Shown here: positions 1 through 7,383 of the stretch, in pieces
Layout: every line of letters starts with the position of its first letter
Numbering within the stretch: position 1 is the first letter of the stretch
Assembly: GCA_902461025.1 (NCBI GenBank)
Contig: CABPWC010000069.1
Coordinates: 1-8,461 of the forward strand
Direction: 5' to 3'
DNA from: an uncultured Streptococcus sp.
Lineage (GTDB): Bacteria > Bacillota > Bacilli > Lactobacillales > Streptococcaceae
Length of the DNA stretch: 8,461 nt
Program-made: the position numbers and the translations under genes
The notes under the pieces: generated by a model
What the model was told of the DNA's origin: nothing
The model's database searches: none
What the model saw: only the letters and a program-made list of their open reading frames with translations

Positions 1-2372
1 CCTGGGAACATGACACGACTTTGTGACCATGAGAATACCCAAGGAATGGCACGTAGACCACCAATTTCAGTGATTGTTTTACGGGCTGCGGGACGAGAAC
101 CGATATTGAAACTTGAAATAGCTTTGATTGGACTAGATTCAAAGAAATAATCATAGAAATGATCATTTCCAAATACTAGTTCACGGTAGATATCATAGCT
201 ACGACTGACAACTTGGTCCATGATCGCCTCATAGCGATTTGATGTATTAGTATCACTCTTCTTCTGTGTAATCATGCGGTTGATTGCCGCTGATACCAAC
301 ATTTCCAAGTTATAGTAGGCTGCATCCTTGTTTCCGTATTTATTTCCGATAACTTCACCTTGTTCAGTTAATCGAATACGGTCCTTAATTGATTTGAGTG
401 GTTGAGAAGCAATGGCATCATAAGTTGGTCCACCACCACGGCCAACAGTACCACCACGACCGTGGAAGAAGGTTACCTTGACGCCAAATTCATCACCGAT
501 AGCAGTTAATTGTTGTTGAGCTTTGTATAGTGTCCAACAAGATGATAGATATCCGCCATCCTTGTTACTATCTGAGTAACCTAGCATGATTTCTTGATAA
601 TTATCTTTTGAAGCAATCCACTTCTTAGCAAGCGGTAAAGAGAAATACTTTCTCATTGTTTCTTCGGAATGATCCAAGTCCTCAATTGTTTCAAAGAGAG
701 GCACGATTTGAACACGTGCTTTTTCAGCATCCACAAGACCAACTTCTTTGAGCATAATCGCTAATTCTAACATATCAGACACGCTAGTTGCATGAGAGAT
801 AATTGTTTGACGAATAACGTCTTCTCCTAGACGATCTTTTAATTCACGTGCTGTTTGGAAAATAGCCAATTCCTTTTCAAGAAGTTCAGACTTTTCAGCA
901 TGGGTTGCTGATAAGATTCGAGGATCTTCTAATAGTTCATGTAAAAGCAACTCGCACTTCTCATCTTCTGAAAGATCGCTATAATGGTCATTAATTCCAG
1001 CAGATGCTAACAATTCAGCAACACAGGCTTCATGAACGCTTGAGTCTTGACGCATATCGATAGATGCTAAGAAGAAACCAAAGACTTCAACAGCCTCCAA
1101 AAGCTCGGCAAACTCTCCAGTTAGCAAGGCTTCTGCCTTATTTTCAAGCAATGAATCCTTAATGACATATAAGTCATGCTTAAACTCTTCAATTGTTTCG
1201 TAGTAAGGAGGACGCTCATCTGCCAAATCTTGGATAGCTCCTGAGATTCGATTGCTGATATAGTCAGTGATTTCTCCTTGTTGATGCCCTTGAGCGCCAA
1301 GAAGACGTTCGACATGATGACGTTCATCTGCTGATGAACCAACAACCGCCCACTCTTTTAGATTCAATAGTGTTTGAATCAATTTTGATTGAATAAAGTG
1401 AAAAGCTCGACGATAAGGTTCTTTCTCGCGGAAAACAGAAGTATCTTGAGATTGAGCTGCCATTTCTTCAACAGCCTTACTTGTCTTGGATAGATTAGTA
1501 GAAAGAGAGAATGTGCGATAGAGACTAGAAATCTTGCTGATATAGTAGTTGAAGATGACTTCACTTTGAATGGTTGCAGAGCGCATGAGTGTCTCAGCCG
1601 TTACAAATGGGTTTCCATCTCGGTCACCACCAATCCACATTCCCATGGTGATAGGTTTTGCTTGTTTTAGGTCAATCCCCTGCTCTTTTGCAAGACGCTT
1701 ATACTCTAACATTAGATTAGGTACAGCTTGTAGGAAAGAACTATTGTAATATTCCATCACGTTTGTGATTTCATTCGTTACTTTTAGTTTCTTCTCACGA
1801 ATCATATCCGTCTGCATGATAATCTCAATGTAGCGACGAAGATCATTGTGCCATTTTTCTTTGTTAATAAGTCCCATTCTCACATCACGGTATTTACGCA
1901 AGAGAGTATGGATATGATTAGTCAAGTCAAGCATACTCTTACGTTGAACCTGAGTTGGATGGGCTGTCAAAACAGGCACCACGTTCAAATGTTCAAGAAT
2001 TTCAGCTGCATTTTCTTTTTCAGCTACCATTTCAATGGTTGTTGATAATTTACCAAGATAATCTTGATCAATATTGTTTAGGTGGTTAATCTCGTATGCC
2101 AAGTCAACGTCTTCGGAGATGTTAATCAAAAGTGGCAAAATAGAGAAATATCTAGAGATGTAGACCATTTCATCATTTGAAAGGCTTCTCACTACCTTAT
2201 CTAGTCCTTGATAGTCTAGATTTGATGATAGCTTCTTCAACTGCATAATCTTGTCAAAAGTCTCAGCAGGAAGCATATTTTTCGTGATATCTTCAAGTAA
2301 ATCTGTCAAGATTTGAACTTCTTCTTGGACTACAGTTTTGTTTCTGTTATTTTCTAGTTTTTGAAGAGACAT
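1..2372 (-). CDS. ppc: Phosphoenolpyruvate carboxylase, 3' end cut off by the window edge
   Basis: Cytosolic enzyme that carboxylates phosphoenolpyruvate with bicarbonate to oxaloacetate and phosphate, feeding aspartate-family synthesis. I translated the frame from the ATG at 2372; 790 whole codons are present, ending ...RVMFPG at the edge, against about 900 in streptococcal homologues, so about 110 C-terminal residues are missing. Spot checks across the gene keep one open frame. Visible motifs in order: TAHPTQ with catalytic His138, GGDRDGNPFVT (about 248-258), GYSDSNKDGG (598-607), the glycine/arginine loop FHGRGGTVGRGGGP (636-649), and GSRPAARK with LRAIPW (about 758-777), which carry active-site arginines in the family. 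The second Q in TAHPTQ replaces the E of the E. coli enzyme. The start is supported by AAGGAG at 2379-2384, 6 nt upstream. It begins 23 nt after ftsW with no terminator between, so the two are probably co-transcribed. Identification is very secure. Confidence 0.97.
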   Translation of the reverse strand, partial: MSLQKLENNRNKTVVQEEVQILTDLLEDITKNMLPAETFDKIMQLKKLSSNLDYQGLDKVVRSLSNDEMVYISRYFSILPLLINISEDVDLAYEINHLNNIDQDYLGKLSTTIEMVAEKENAAEILEHLNVVPVLTAHPTQVQRKSMLDLTNHIHTLLRKYRDVRMGLINKEKWHNDLRRYIEIIMQTDMIREKKLKVTNEITNVMEYYNSSFLQAVPNLMLEYKRLAKEQGIDLKQAKPITMGMWIGGDRDGNPFVTAETLMRSATIQSEVIFNYYISKISSLYRTFSLSTNLSKTSKAVEEMAAQSQDTSVFREKEPYRRAFHFIQSKLIQTLLNLKEWAVVGSSADERHHVERLLGAQGHQQGEITDYISNRISGAIQDLADERPPYYETIEEFKHDLYVIKDSLLENKAEALLTGEFAELLEAVEVFGFFLASIDMRQDSSVHEACVAELLASAGINDHYSDLSEDEKCELLLHELLEDPRILSATHAEKSELLEKELAIFQTARELKDRLGEDVIRQTIISHATSVSDMLELAIMLKEVGLVDAEKARVQIVPLFETIEDLDHSEETMRKYFSLPLAKKWIASKDNYQEIMLGYSDSNKDGGYLSSCWTLYKAQQQLTAIGDEFGVKVTFFHGRGGTVGRGGGPTYDAIASQPLKSIKDRIRLTEQGEVIGNKYGNKDAAYYNLEMLVSAAINRMITQKKSDTNTSNRYEAIMDQVVSRSYDIYRELVFGNDHFYDYFFESSPIKAISSFNIGSRPAARKTITEIGGLRAIPWVFSWSQSRVMFP

Positions 2373-2395
2373 ATTTTTCTCCTTGTCACTTTTTC

Positions 2396-3607
2396 TTAGA
2401 GCTGTGCTTCATATTCGCTGTAGAGTTTTGCACGTTTTTCACTAGCATCGATATTTAACACAAAGGCGATAGCTACTGATAGAACCAGGAGACTATTCCC
2501 CCCTTGAGAAAGGAATGGGAAGGTTACACCTGTTGAAGGGATCAATCCTGAAATCCCTCCGATATTAACGAATACCTGAATTAGAATCATCCCACCAATA
2601 CCGATTGCTACCATAGAGTTGAACGGATCTTTTGCTCGTACCCCCACTAAAATAATACGAAGAATTAGGAAGAATAATAGTGCTAAAATAAGACTGGCAC
2701 CAACAAATCCAAATTCCTCAATCACAATAGAGAAAACGAAGTCCGTGTGTGCCTCAGGTAGATAACCTCGTTTTTCGATAGAGTTTCCTAATCCTAGCCC
2801 AAACCATCCTCCATTTACCATAGCATAGTATGAATTTGCCAACTGGTGTCCTGCACCAGCGACGTCATCAAATGGATTAAAGAAAGCACTGAATCGTTTA
2901 GCAACGTATCCAAATACTGGAATCTTAGAAACCTTTTCAACACCAATCAATTTAATGGCTGTTAGGGAAACAAAGGATAAACTGGTCAATATTCCAAGGA
3001 TAGTTGCAAACCATCGATGAGCTATCCCACTAATTGAGTACATCAGTAATGATACCAAAAATAGGATAGTAGCATTTCCTAGGTCAGGGAAAATAGCCAA
3101 GCTACCAATCATTACCAGAAGTACAAAACGCCAGTCATTAAAGGATCTAGGGAGCCATTGGTTTTGAGTTAAAACTTGGAAGTCATAAACGCCAATCTCT
3201 TCTTGTTGTTTTGAAAAACGTTGTGCCAAGTACCAAATAATGATAATTTTCAAGTACTCTGCAGGTTGAACGGTAATCGGTCCTACCTTGATCCAACCGT
3301 AGGCTCCATTAATAGGAATCCCAATCAAACGAGCTAAAGCTAGTAAAATGAGCTCAGCAAACATAACGATGAATAACAATCGCTCGTTGCGAAGAAATCC
3401 TAGCTTCAACTTATAGATTACTGCAATCAGTAGTAAACTAACCAACCAAAACAAGGCCTGATTTCGCACTAATTGAAAGGCGCTCGTCCCCTCTTGAATC
3501 AAGGATGCACTTGTTGTCGAATAGACCACTATCAAACCCAGTACTGATAAGAGAATATAGGGCACTAAAATGGAATAATTCAACAGGTGCCTTTTACTAA
3601 TTTTCAT
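2396..3607 (-). CDS. ftsW: FtsW, SEDS-family septal peptidoglycan glycosyltransferase
   Basis: Polytopic membrane protein of the SEDS family (FtsW/RodA/SpoVE). The family polymerises lipid II into glycan strands together with a class B penicillin-binding protein; FtsW does so at the division septum. The 403-residue product is hydrophobic, with about ten membrane segments starting near residue 10, a normal length. The large extracellular loop carries HTDFVFSIVIEEFG with Asp289, matching the catalytic aspartate region of the family. The C-terminal signature is PSTGVTFPFLSQGGNS (from residue 357), then a last helix and a short charged tail. PAEYLK in the central region is also typical. The start at 3607 follows GGTGA at 3611-3615, a modest ribosome site. 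FtsW rather than RodA is favoured by the FtsW-like N terminus and by my recollection of an ftsW-ppc pair in related streptococci. It likely has its own promoter (3661-3669). Confidence 0.93.
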   Translation of the reverse strand: MKISKRHLLNYSILVPYILLSVLGLIVVYSTTSASLIQEGTSAFQLVRNQALFWLVSLLLIAVIYKLKLGFLRNERLLFIVMFAELILLALARLIGIPINGAYGWIKVGPITVQPAEYLKIIIIWYLAQRFSKQQEEIGVYDFQVLTQNQWLPRSFNDWRFVLLVMIGSLAIFPDLGNATILFLVSLLMYSISGIAHRWFATILGILTSLSFVSLTAIKLIGVEKVSKIPVFGYVAKRFSAFFNPFDDVAGAGHQLANSYYAMVNGGWFGLGLGNSIEKRGYLPEAHTDFVFSIVIEEFGFVGASLILALLFFLILRIILVGVRAKDPFNSMVAIGIGGMILIQVFVNIGGISGLIPSTGVTFPFLSQGGNSLLVLSVAIAFVLNIDASEKRAKLYSEYEAQL

Positions 3608-3660
3608 ATTTCACCATCTACAAAATTTTTAATTTTCTATTAATTCTAGTTTTACTAGCT

Positions 3661-3669
3661 ATTATACCA
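3661..3669 (-). promoter_or_regulatory. Extended -10 promoter for ftsW-ppc
   Basis: On the minus strand this reads TGGTATAAT, a perfect TATAAT preceded by the TGn extension. The hexamer 17 nt upstream is only a T run, so the extended -10 probably carries recognition. Transcription would start near 3654, leaving a leader of about 47 nt before the ftsW ATG. The element lies downstream of the prsA terminator, which fits an independent start for ftsW and ppc. Assignment rests on sequence match only. Confidence 0.7.
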
Positions 3670-3738
3670 TTTTTTAGACTAGAAAAAAACTCTTACCCAT
3701 TAAAGCCTAGAATTTCAACTTTTAACAATGAAATGCTC

Positions 3739-3778
3739 AAAAAAACTCTACCTTTCAAGAGTAGAAAGATAGAGTTTT
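3739..3778 (-). terminator. Intrinsic terminator of prsA
   Basis: Read on the minus strand, a 15-nt arm (3778-3764, AAAACTCTATCTTTC) pairs with 3756-3742 (GAAAGGTAGAGTTTT). There is one U-G wobble and a 7-nt loop, and the structure runs into a tract of seven T (3745-3739). It begins 5 nt after the prsA stop codon. On the plus strand the hairpin is followed by only four T, so it looks unidirectional. It separates prsA from ftsW. Confidence 0.92.
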
Positions 3779-3783
3779 CATCT

Positions 3784-4773
3784 TTAGTTTGAAGGTGTTG
3801 TTGTAGTCTCAGCAGCTGTTGTTGTAGTTTCAGTCGCTGCTGATGTAGTTGTAGTTTGGGTTGATGTATCACTTTGGATGTACTGAGTAAAGATATTTTG
3901 GAAGGCTGGGTCTTTGACCTTGATATTTGCTGCCTGCAACTCTTTACTAATGACACCTTGAACGAAAGTAGCATCATTTTGTTTTTGAGTCAGGATAACT
4001 GTCTTCAATTTTTCTTTATAATCTTCCCAGTTAGAAGATTTTTCTGTTTTCTTAATTAATTTTACAATATAGAAGCTGTTTGAATAAGCTTGTGTACCTG
4101 GAGCTGTAATCACATCTGAAATCCCATCAACATTAAGTGCAAAAGCTGCTTTTTTAACAACGTCTGGTAATTCTGTTGATGCAGAGTCAAAGGTGATTTC
4201 TCCACCATTTGCTTTTGTCTTTTCGTCTGTTGAATTATCCTTAGCCAATTGGGCAAAGTCAGCTCCAGATTCTTTTGCTTTAGCTAGTACTTCTTTAGCC
4301 TTATCCTCACTGTCAAGTTTAATAACTTGAGCAGTAACATCTGGTGTGTACTCTTCATATGCTTTCTTGTAGTTTTCATCTGTTAATTCAGCTTCTGCTG
4401 CTTTCTTAACAGCGTATTCAACTAATTTACTTGTACGAATTTGAGCTTTACGACTTTCAGCTGTCATACCAGCACGAGAAAGAACGATTTGATAGCTATC
4501 TCCATATCTTTTTTGCTCTTCAGCCACAGCATCATCTACTTCTTTATCACTCACTTCAGATCCATACTGCTTTTCGAAGACTTTCTGAATTGTCATATTG
4601 AGCAAGATTTGTTGTGCAGTTGAGTTGTTTTTCACTTCTTCATAGAATTGGTGCTCAGTGATGACATCACCCTTCATAGTAATGAGGTCAGCTCCTTGAG
4701 AGCCATTTGAACAAGCAGCCAAAGTAGCTACCGATAACAAAGTGATGGCACCAGCCAATAATTTTTTCTTCAT
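3784..4773 (-). CDS. prsA: PrsA/PpmA-type foldase lipoprotein with a parvulin-like domain
   Basis: Surface lipoprotein that helps secreted proteins fold between membrane and wall; the pneumococcal orthologue is called PpmA. Residues 1-20 form a lipoprotein signal peptide (MKKK, hydrophobic core, lipobox LAAC) with lipidated Cys21. An N-terminal helical chaperone region (about 25-140) precedes a parvulin-like domain (about 144-242) with DFAQLAKDNS and NGGEI recognisable. A second helical part (about 245-298) follows, then a low-complexity tail. The two histidines usual in active parvulins are not seen: AQVIKL stands where family members have SHIL, and SNSFYIVKL replaces YGYHII. The 29-residue tail (301-329) has 15 threonines. 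Length is 329 residues, slightly above what I recall for the pneumococcal protein. AAGGAG at 4779-4784, 5 nt upstream, supports the start. The gene has its own candidate promoter and its own terminator, so it is probably also transcribed alone. Confidence 0.95.
   Translation of the reverse strand: MKKKLLAGAITLLSVATLAACSNGSQGADLITMKGDVITEHQFYEEVKNNSTAQQILLNMTIQKVFEKQYGSEVSDKEVDDAVAEEQKRYGDSYQIVLSRAGMTAESRKAQIRTSKLVEYAVKKAAEAELTDENYKKAYEEYTPDVTAQVIKLDSEDKAKEVLAKAKESGADFAQLAKDNSTDEKTKANGGEITFDSASTELPDVVKKAAFALNVDGISDVITAPGTQAYSNSFYIVKLIKKTEKSSNWEDYKEKLKTVILTQKQNDATFVQGVISKELQAANIKVKDPAFQNIFTQYIQSDTSTQTTTTSAATETTTTAAETTTTPSN
3787..3873 (-). repeat. Threonine-rich PrsA tail built on a 21-bp tandem duplication
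   Basis: Within this stretch, two adjacent 21-bp units (3797-3817 and 3818-3838 on the plus strand) match at 18 of 21 positions. On the minus strand they encode ATETTTT followed by AAETTTT, then PSN and stop. A more diverged T-rich segment (TSTQTTTTS) lies on the N-terminal side. The 21-bp period keeps frame, so slippage would lengthen or shorten the tail without breaking the gene. The role is unknown; a flexible linker-like or wall-embedded tail is an inference. Confidence 0.85.
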
Positions 4774-4793
4774 GTTTACTCCTTTTTGTTCAC

Positions 4794-4816
4794 TAGATAA
4801 ATGTTTACCTTATCTA
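4794..4816. promoter_or_regulatory. Inverted repeat over the expected prsA transcription start
   Basis: TAGATAA and TTATCTA form a perfect 7-bp inverted repeat separated by 9 bp (ATGTTTACC on the plus strand). It touches the -10 hexamer (4816-4821), and the predicted start site, near 4809, falls in its centre. A transcript starting there would contain only one arm, so an operator-like protein site is more plausible than an RNA hairpin. I do not recognise the binding protein, and chance is possible in AT-rich DNA. Confidence 0.4.
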
Positions 4817-4821
4817 TTTTA
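4816..4821 (-). promoter_or_regulatory. Candidate -10 element of the prsA promoter
   Basis: The minus strand reads TAAAAT here, five of six matches to TATAAT. No good -35 hexamer lies 16-18 nt upstream; that position is occupied by the TTTTAG-N5-TTTAAG direct repeat, as expected for an activator-dependent promoter. The expected leader is about 35 nt, ending in AAGGAG and the prsA ATG. Confidence 0.55.
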
Positions 4822-4830
4822 CTAAATTGT

Positions 4831-4847
4831 CTTAAAAATTTCTAAAA
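4831..4847 (-). promoter_or_regulatory. CiaR-type response-regulator binding site upstream of prsA
   Basis: On the minus strand this is TTTTAG-AAATT-TTTAAG: a direct repeat with exactly 5 nt between half-sites, one perfect and one with a single mismatch to the published CiaR consensus TTTAAG-N5-TTTAAG. It ends 9 nt upstream of the candidate -10 and directly abuts the stop codon of the methyltransferase gene. From established knowledge, the pneumococcal ppmA promoter belongs to the CiaR regulon, which supports the reading. The direction of control cannot be seen from the sequence alone, though placement over the -35 position suits activation. Confidence 0.7.
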
Positions 4848-5561
4848 TTAGTCAACATCAGGCAGCTCTACTTCTACTTGATTTTTTCTCAGCATCAAGA
4901 TTCCATCCCCAAGAGGAACTAGACTAGCTGTTAAACCTGGATTGTCTAAAGTTGCATCGAATAGTCTTTGCAAACCACGATAAATGGTTCGTTGCCCGCG
5001 TCGGACTTCCATAATATCCTTAGCAATGTCTCCACCTTGGAAAATATCATCCAAGACAACTACTCCACCAACCTCAAGGTGTTTTAGGATTTCTGGCAAA
5101 AATACGATGTATTTGGATTTTGCAGAATCCATAAAAACAAAATCATAGGTCTCTGTCAATGTTGACAAAACGTCTACCGCATCGCCTTCCAAAAGAGTGA
5201 TTTGTTGGCGATTATCAAACTTGGCGAAATTTTCCTTGGCAAAACCAATCATTTCAGGATTCCGATCAATGGTTGTAATTTTAGCCTCTGGGGCATGTTG
5301 AGCCATTAAAAGTGCCGAAAAGCCAATTGCCGTTCCAATTTCTAAAATATTTTTTGGTTGAATTGTTTCCATTAGGAAACGGAAATAAGCGACTGTTTCA
5401 TGAGGAATGATAGGAATATTCTCCTTGCGAGCAAAGTTTTCTAGTTCTTTTAAAGAACCAGTCACCTGCTCTTGTCTGTGGCGCATAAATTCCACAATCT
5501 CATCCTTAACAACAGGACGCCGCATGTTATGATTGGCATTTTTACTGTATGACTCAACCAT
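4848..5561 (-). CDS. SAM-dependent O-methyltransferase, class I, COMT-like family
   Basis: A 237-residue soluble methyltransferase of the bacterial O-methyltransferase (YrrM/COMT-like) family, which transfers a methyl group from S-adenosylmethionine, usually with a divalent metal. Motif I is ILEIGTAIGFSALLMA (72-87). The acidic residue that would hold the SAM ribose is Asp99 (TTIDRNPE), and LLEGDAVDVL (123-132) follows. FVFMDSAKSKY supplies Asp145, and VVVLDDIFQGG supplies Asp171 and Asp172. These correspond to the metal-ligand positions of catechol O-methyltransferase, with Asp where many have Asn at the last. The substrate is unknown. The ATG sits one base after the pepF stop (TAA-G-ATG), and its likely ribosome site AGGA (5572-5575) lies inside the end of pepF, suggesting coupled translation. 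No terminator follows, so the coiA transcript may run into prsA. Confidence 0.9.
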   Translation of the reverse strand: MVESYSKNANHNMRRPVVKDEIVEFMRHRQEQVTGSLKELENFARKENIPIIPHETVAYFRFLMETIQPKNILEIGTAIGFSALLMAQHAPEAKITTIDRNPEMIGFAKENFAKFDNRQQITLLEGDAVDVLSTLTETYDFVFMDSAKSKYIVFLPEILKHLEVGGVVVLDDIFQGGDIAKDIMEVRRGQRTIYRGLQRLFDATLDNPGLTASLVPLGDGILMLRKNQVEVELPDVD

Positions 5562-5562
5562 C

Positions 5563-7365
5563 TTATGCCAGTCCTAATTTGTCAACTAGGGCTTCAAACT
5601 CGTCCAAACGTCGTTCAAAGACAGCAAAGGCATCATTGAGATAGTCTTCTTTTTCCATGTCAACACCAGCTTTTCGCATGATATTAAGTGGATAATCTGA
5701 CTTACCTGCCTTGAGGTATTCAATATAACAGTCACGATCATCTTGACTACCGTGAACAATCTTTTCAGCCAAGGCTGAAGCTGCCGCAAAGCCTGTTGAA
5801 TATTGATACACATAGTAATTATAGTAGAAATGAGGGATACGAGCCCACTCGTACTGAATTTGAGGATTGTCTTCCTTACTCAAGCCATAATATTCCTGGT
5901 TTAAGTCAGCATAGAGATTATTTAAGAACTCGCTTGTCAAGACTTCACCATTTTGATCGGCTTGGTGAATAGCATGTTCAAATTCAGCAAATTGAGTTTG
6001 GCGGAACACTGTCCCACGGAAACCATCCAAGAAGTTGTTTAGAATAGCGAAGCGTGTTGCGTCATCTTGAACTTCTTGCAATAATTTTTCAGTTAAGATA
6101 TTTTCATTGGTTGTTGAAGCAATTTCTGCCAAGAAGATTGAGTAATCTCCGTATACATAAGGCTGGGTTTCACGCGTGTAGCTAGAATGCATACTATGTC
6201 CAGTCTCATGTACAAGAGTAAAGAGATTATCGAGATTATCCTGCCAGTTAAGAAGCATAAAGGCGTTAGTATCGTAGGAACCACCAGAGTATGCACCTGA
6301 ACGCTTGCCTTGGTTTTCATACACATCAATCCAACGTTCGCTGAAGGCGCGTTTAACACGACTCAAGTAATCCTCGCCAAGAACTGCTAAAGCTTCTTCT
6401 GCCTTCTTCAAGGCTTCCTCATAAGTAAAGCTGTATTCTACTGAAGACAATGGTGTATAGACATCGTACATTTTAAGGTCTGGAATACCCAAGATTTTTG
6501 AACGAAGTGCGAGATAACGATGCAATAGTGGCAAATGCTTACGAACAGCAGATACTAAGTTGTCATAAACGCTTTCTGGTACAAAGTTGGCTGCAAGTGC
6601 TGCCTCACGCGCACTCTTGTAATTACGAACTTTAGCACGATAGTTTTGAACTTTAACATTGGTCTGCAAAGTTTTTGCGTACGTATGCTGATATTGTTCA
6701 TAAGTAGCGTAAAGGGCTTCATAGGCACCACGACGAACTTCACGATTTTTAGATTCTACTAAACGCATATAAACGCCGTGTGACAATTGAACTTTATTTC
6801 CATCTTCATCTTTAACAAATGGAAAGACGATATCTGCATTATCTAAGATAGCGAAAGTTTCACTGGCAGCACCAAAGATTTCACCAGCACCTGCTAACAA
6901 CTCTTCTTCACGTTGTGAAAGGACATGGTCCTTATTTTGCAAGAGTTTATCAAAGAAGTGTTTATAAGGCTGGAGTTTTGGTTCTTCTGCTAAAAAGTTT
7001 TGATACTGCTCTTCAGTAATTGCCATAAATTCTGGCTCATAGAAAGAAAAGACTTGATCTAGTTGACTGTATAGAGTCATTGCCTTTGCATAGTATTCTT
7101 GATATTTAGCAACTCGTGTATCCTGGTCGTTTTTCATATGAGCATAGACATAGAGTTTTTCAAGACGACGGCTCAAATCCAAATAACGCTCTGTAATGTT
7201 AAGAAGGCTTTCTGCACTATCCAAAAGATGTCCCTCAAGACTAGCTGCTTGTTTTGTATCTTCTGTTAAAAGGGCGAGTTCTTCTTCCCATTTTTGGTCT
7301 GTTTCAAAGATCGTTGATAGATCCCATGTATCTTTTTCATCTATTTCATTTCGTTGTAATACCAT
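5563..7365 (-). CDS. pepF: Oligoendopeptidase F (PepF/PepB), zinc metallopeptidase of family M3
   Basis: Cytosolic metallopeptidase that cuts short oligopeptides internally; family M3B members act on peptides but not on intact proteins. The 600-residue length is normal. The zinc site is LVHETGHSMHS, with ligands His386 and His390 and catalytic Glu387. Glu414 in IFLAEIASTTNE is the third ligand, at the spacing typical of M3. The region after it (RGTVFRQTQFAEFE and IPHFYYNYYVYQYSTGFAAA) matches the conserved helical substrate-binding part of the family. The N-terminal third is the usual helical domain. GGAGGA at 7371-7376, 5 nt before the ATG, is a strong ribosome site in the 18-nt gap after coiA. 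Its place between coiA and the methyltransferase gene implies induction with late competence genes. A role in recycling peptides, perhaps signal peptides, is inference. pepB is an alternative name used in streptococci. Confidence 0.96.
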   Translation of the reverse strand: MVLQRNEIDEKDTWDLSTIFETDQKWEEELALLTEDTKQAASLEGHLLDSAESLLNITERYLDLSRRLEKLYVYAHMKNDQDTRVAKYQEYYAKAMTLYSQLDQVFSFYEPEFMAITEEQYQNFLAEEPKLQPYKHFFDKLLQNKDHVLSQREEELLAGAGEIFGAASETFAILDNADIVFPFVKDEDGNKVQLSHGVYMRLVESKNREVRRGAYEALYATYEQYQHTYAKTLQTNVKVQNYRAKVRNYKSAREAALAANFVPESVYDNLVSAVRKHLPLLHRYLALRSKILGIPDLKMYDVYTPLSSVEYSFTYEEALKKAEEALAVLGEDYLSRVKRAFSERWIDVYENQGKRSGAYSGGSYDTNAFMLLNWQDNLDNLFTLVHETGHSMHSSYTRETQPYVYGDYSIFLAEIASTTNENILTEKLLQEVQDDATRFAILNNFLDGFRGTVFRQTQFAEFEHAIHQADQNGEVLTSEFLNNLYADLNQEYYGLSKEDNPQIQYEWARIPHFYYNYYVYQYSTGFAAASALAEKIVHGSQDDRDCYIEYLKAGKSDYPLNIMRKAGVDMEKEDYLNDAFAVFERRLDEFEALVDKLGLA

Positions 7366-7383
7366 AAATTTCCTCCATCCTTT

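Noticed and set aside
1121..1564. Two short minus-strand frames inside ppc, which could suggest a broken gene
   Set aside because: The ppc frame itself is open through this region and encodes conserved sequence in every stretch I checked; these are out-of-frame shadows.
1848..2045. Plus-strand frame of 65 codons
   Set aside because: Antisense to the conserved N-terminal part of ppc, including the His138 motif; no independent support.
3646..3658. Short palindrome CTAGT-N3-ACTAG just after the ftsW -10
   Set aside because: The arms are only 5 bp in very AT-rich DNA. It could be a minor leader hairpin, but chance is as likely.
3693..3977. Minus-strand open frame of 94 codons over the prsA 3' end
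   Set aside because: It is a shifted reading of the repetitive Thr-rich tail (giving Q/L runs) and continues through the terminator hairpin. There is no sign of a real gene.
4774..4847. Possible terminator between the methyltransferase gene and prsA
   Set aside because: The only inverted repeat is AT-rich, 7 bp, and not followed by a T tract on the minus strand, so it does not look like an intrinsic terminator.
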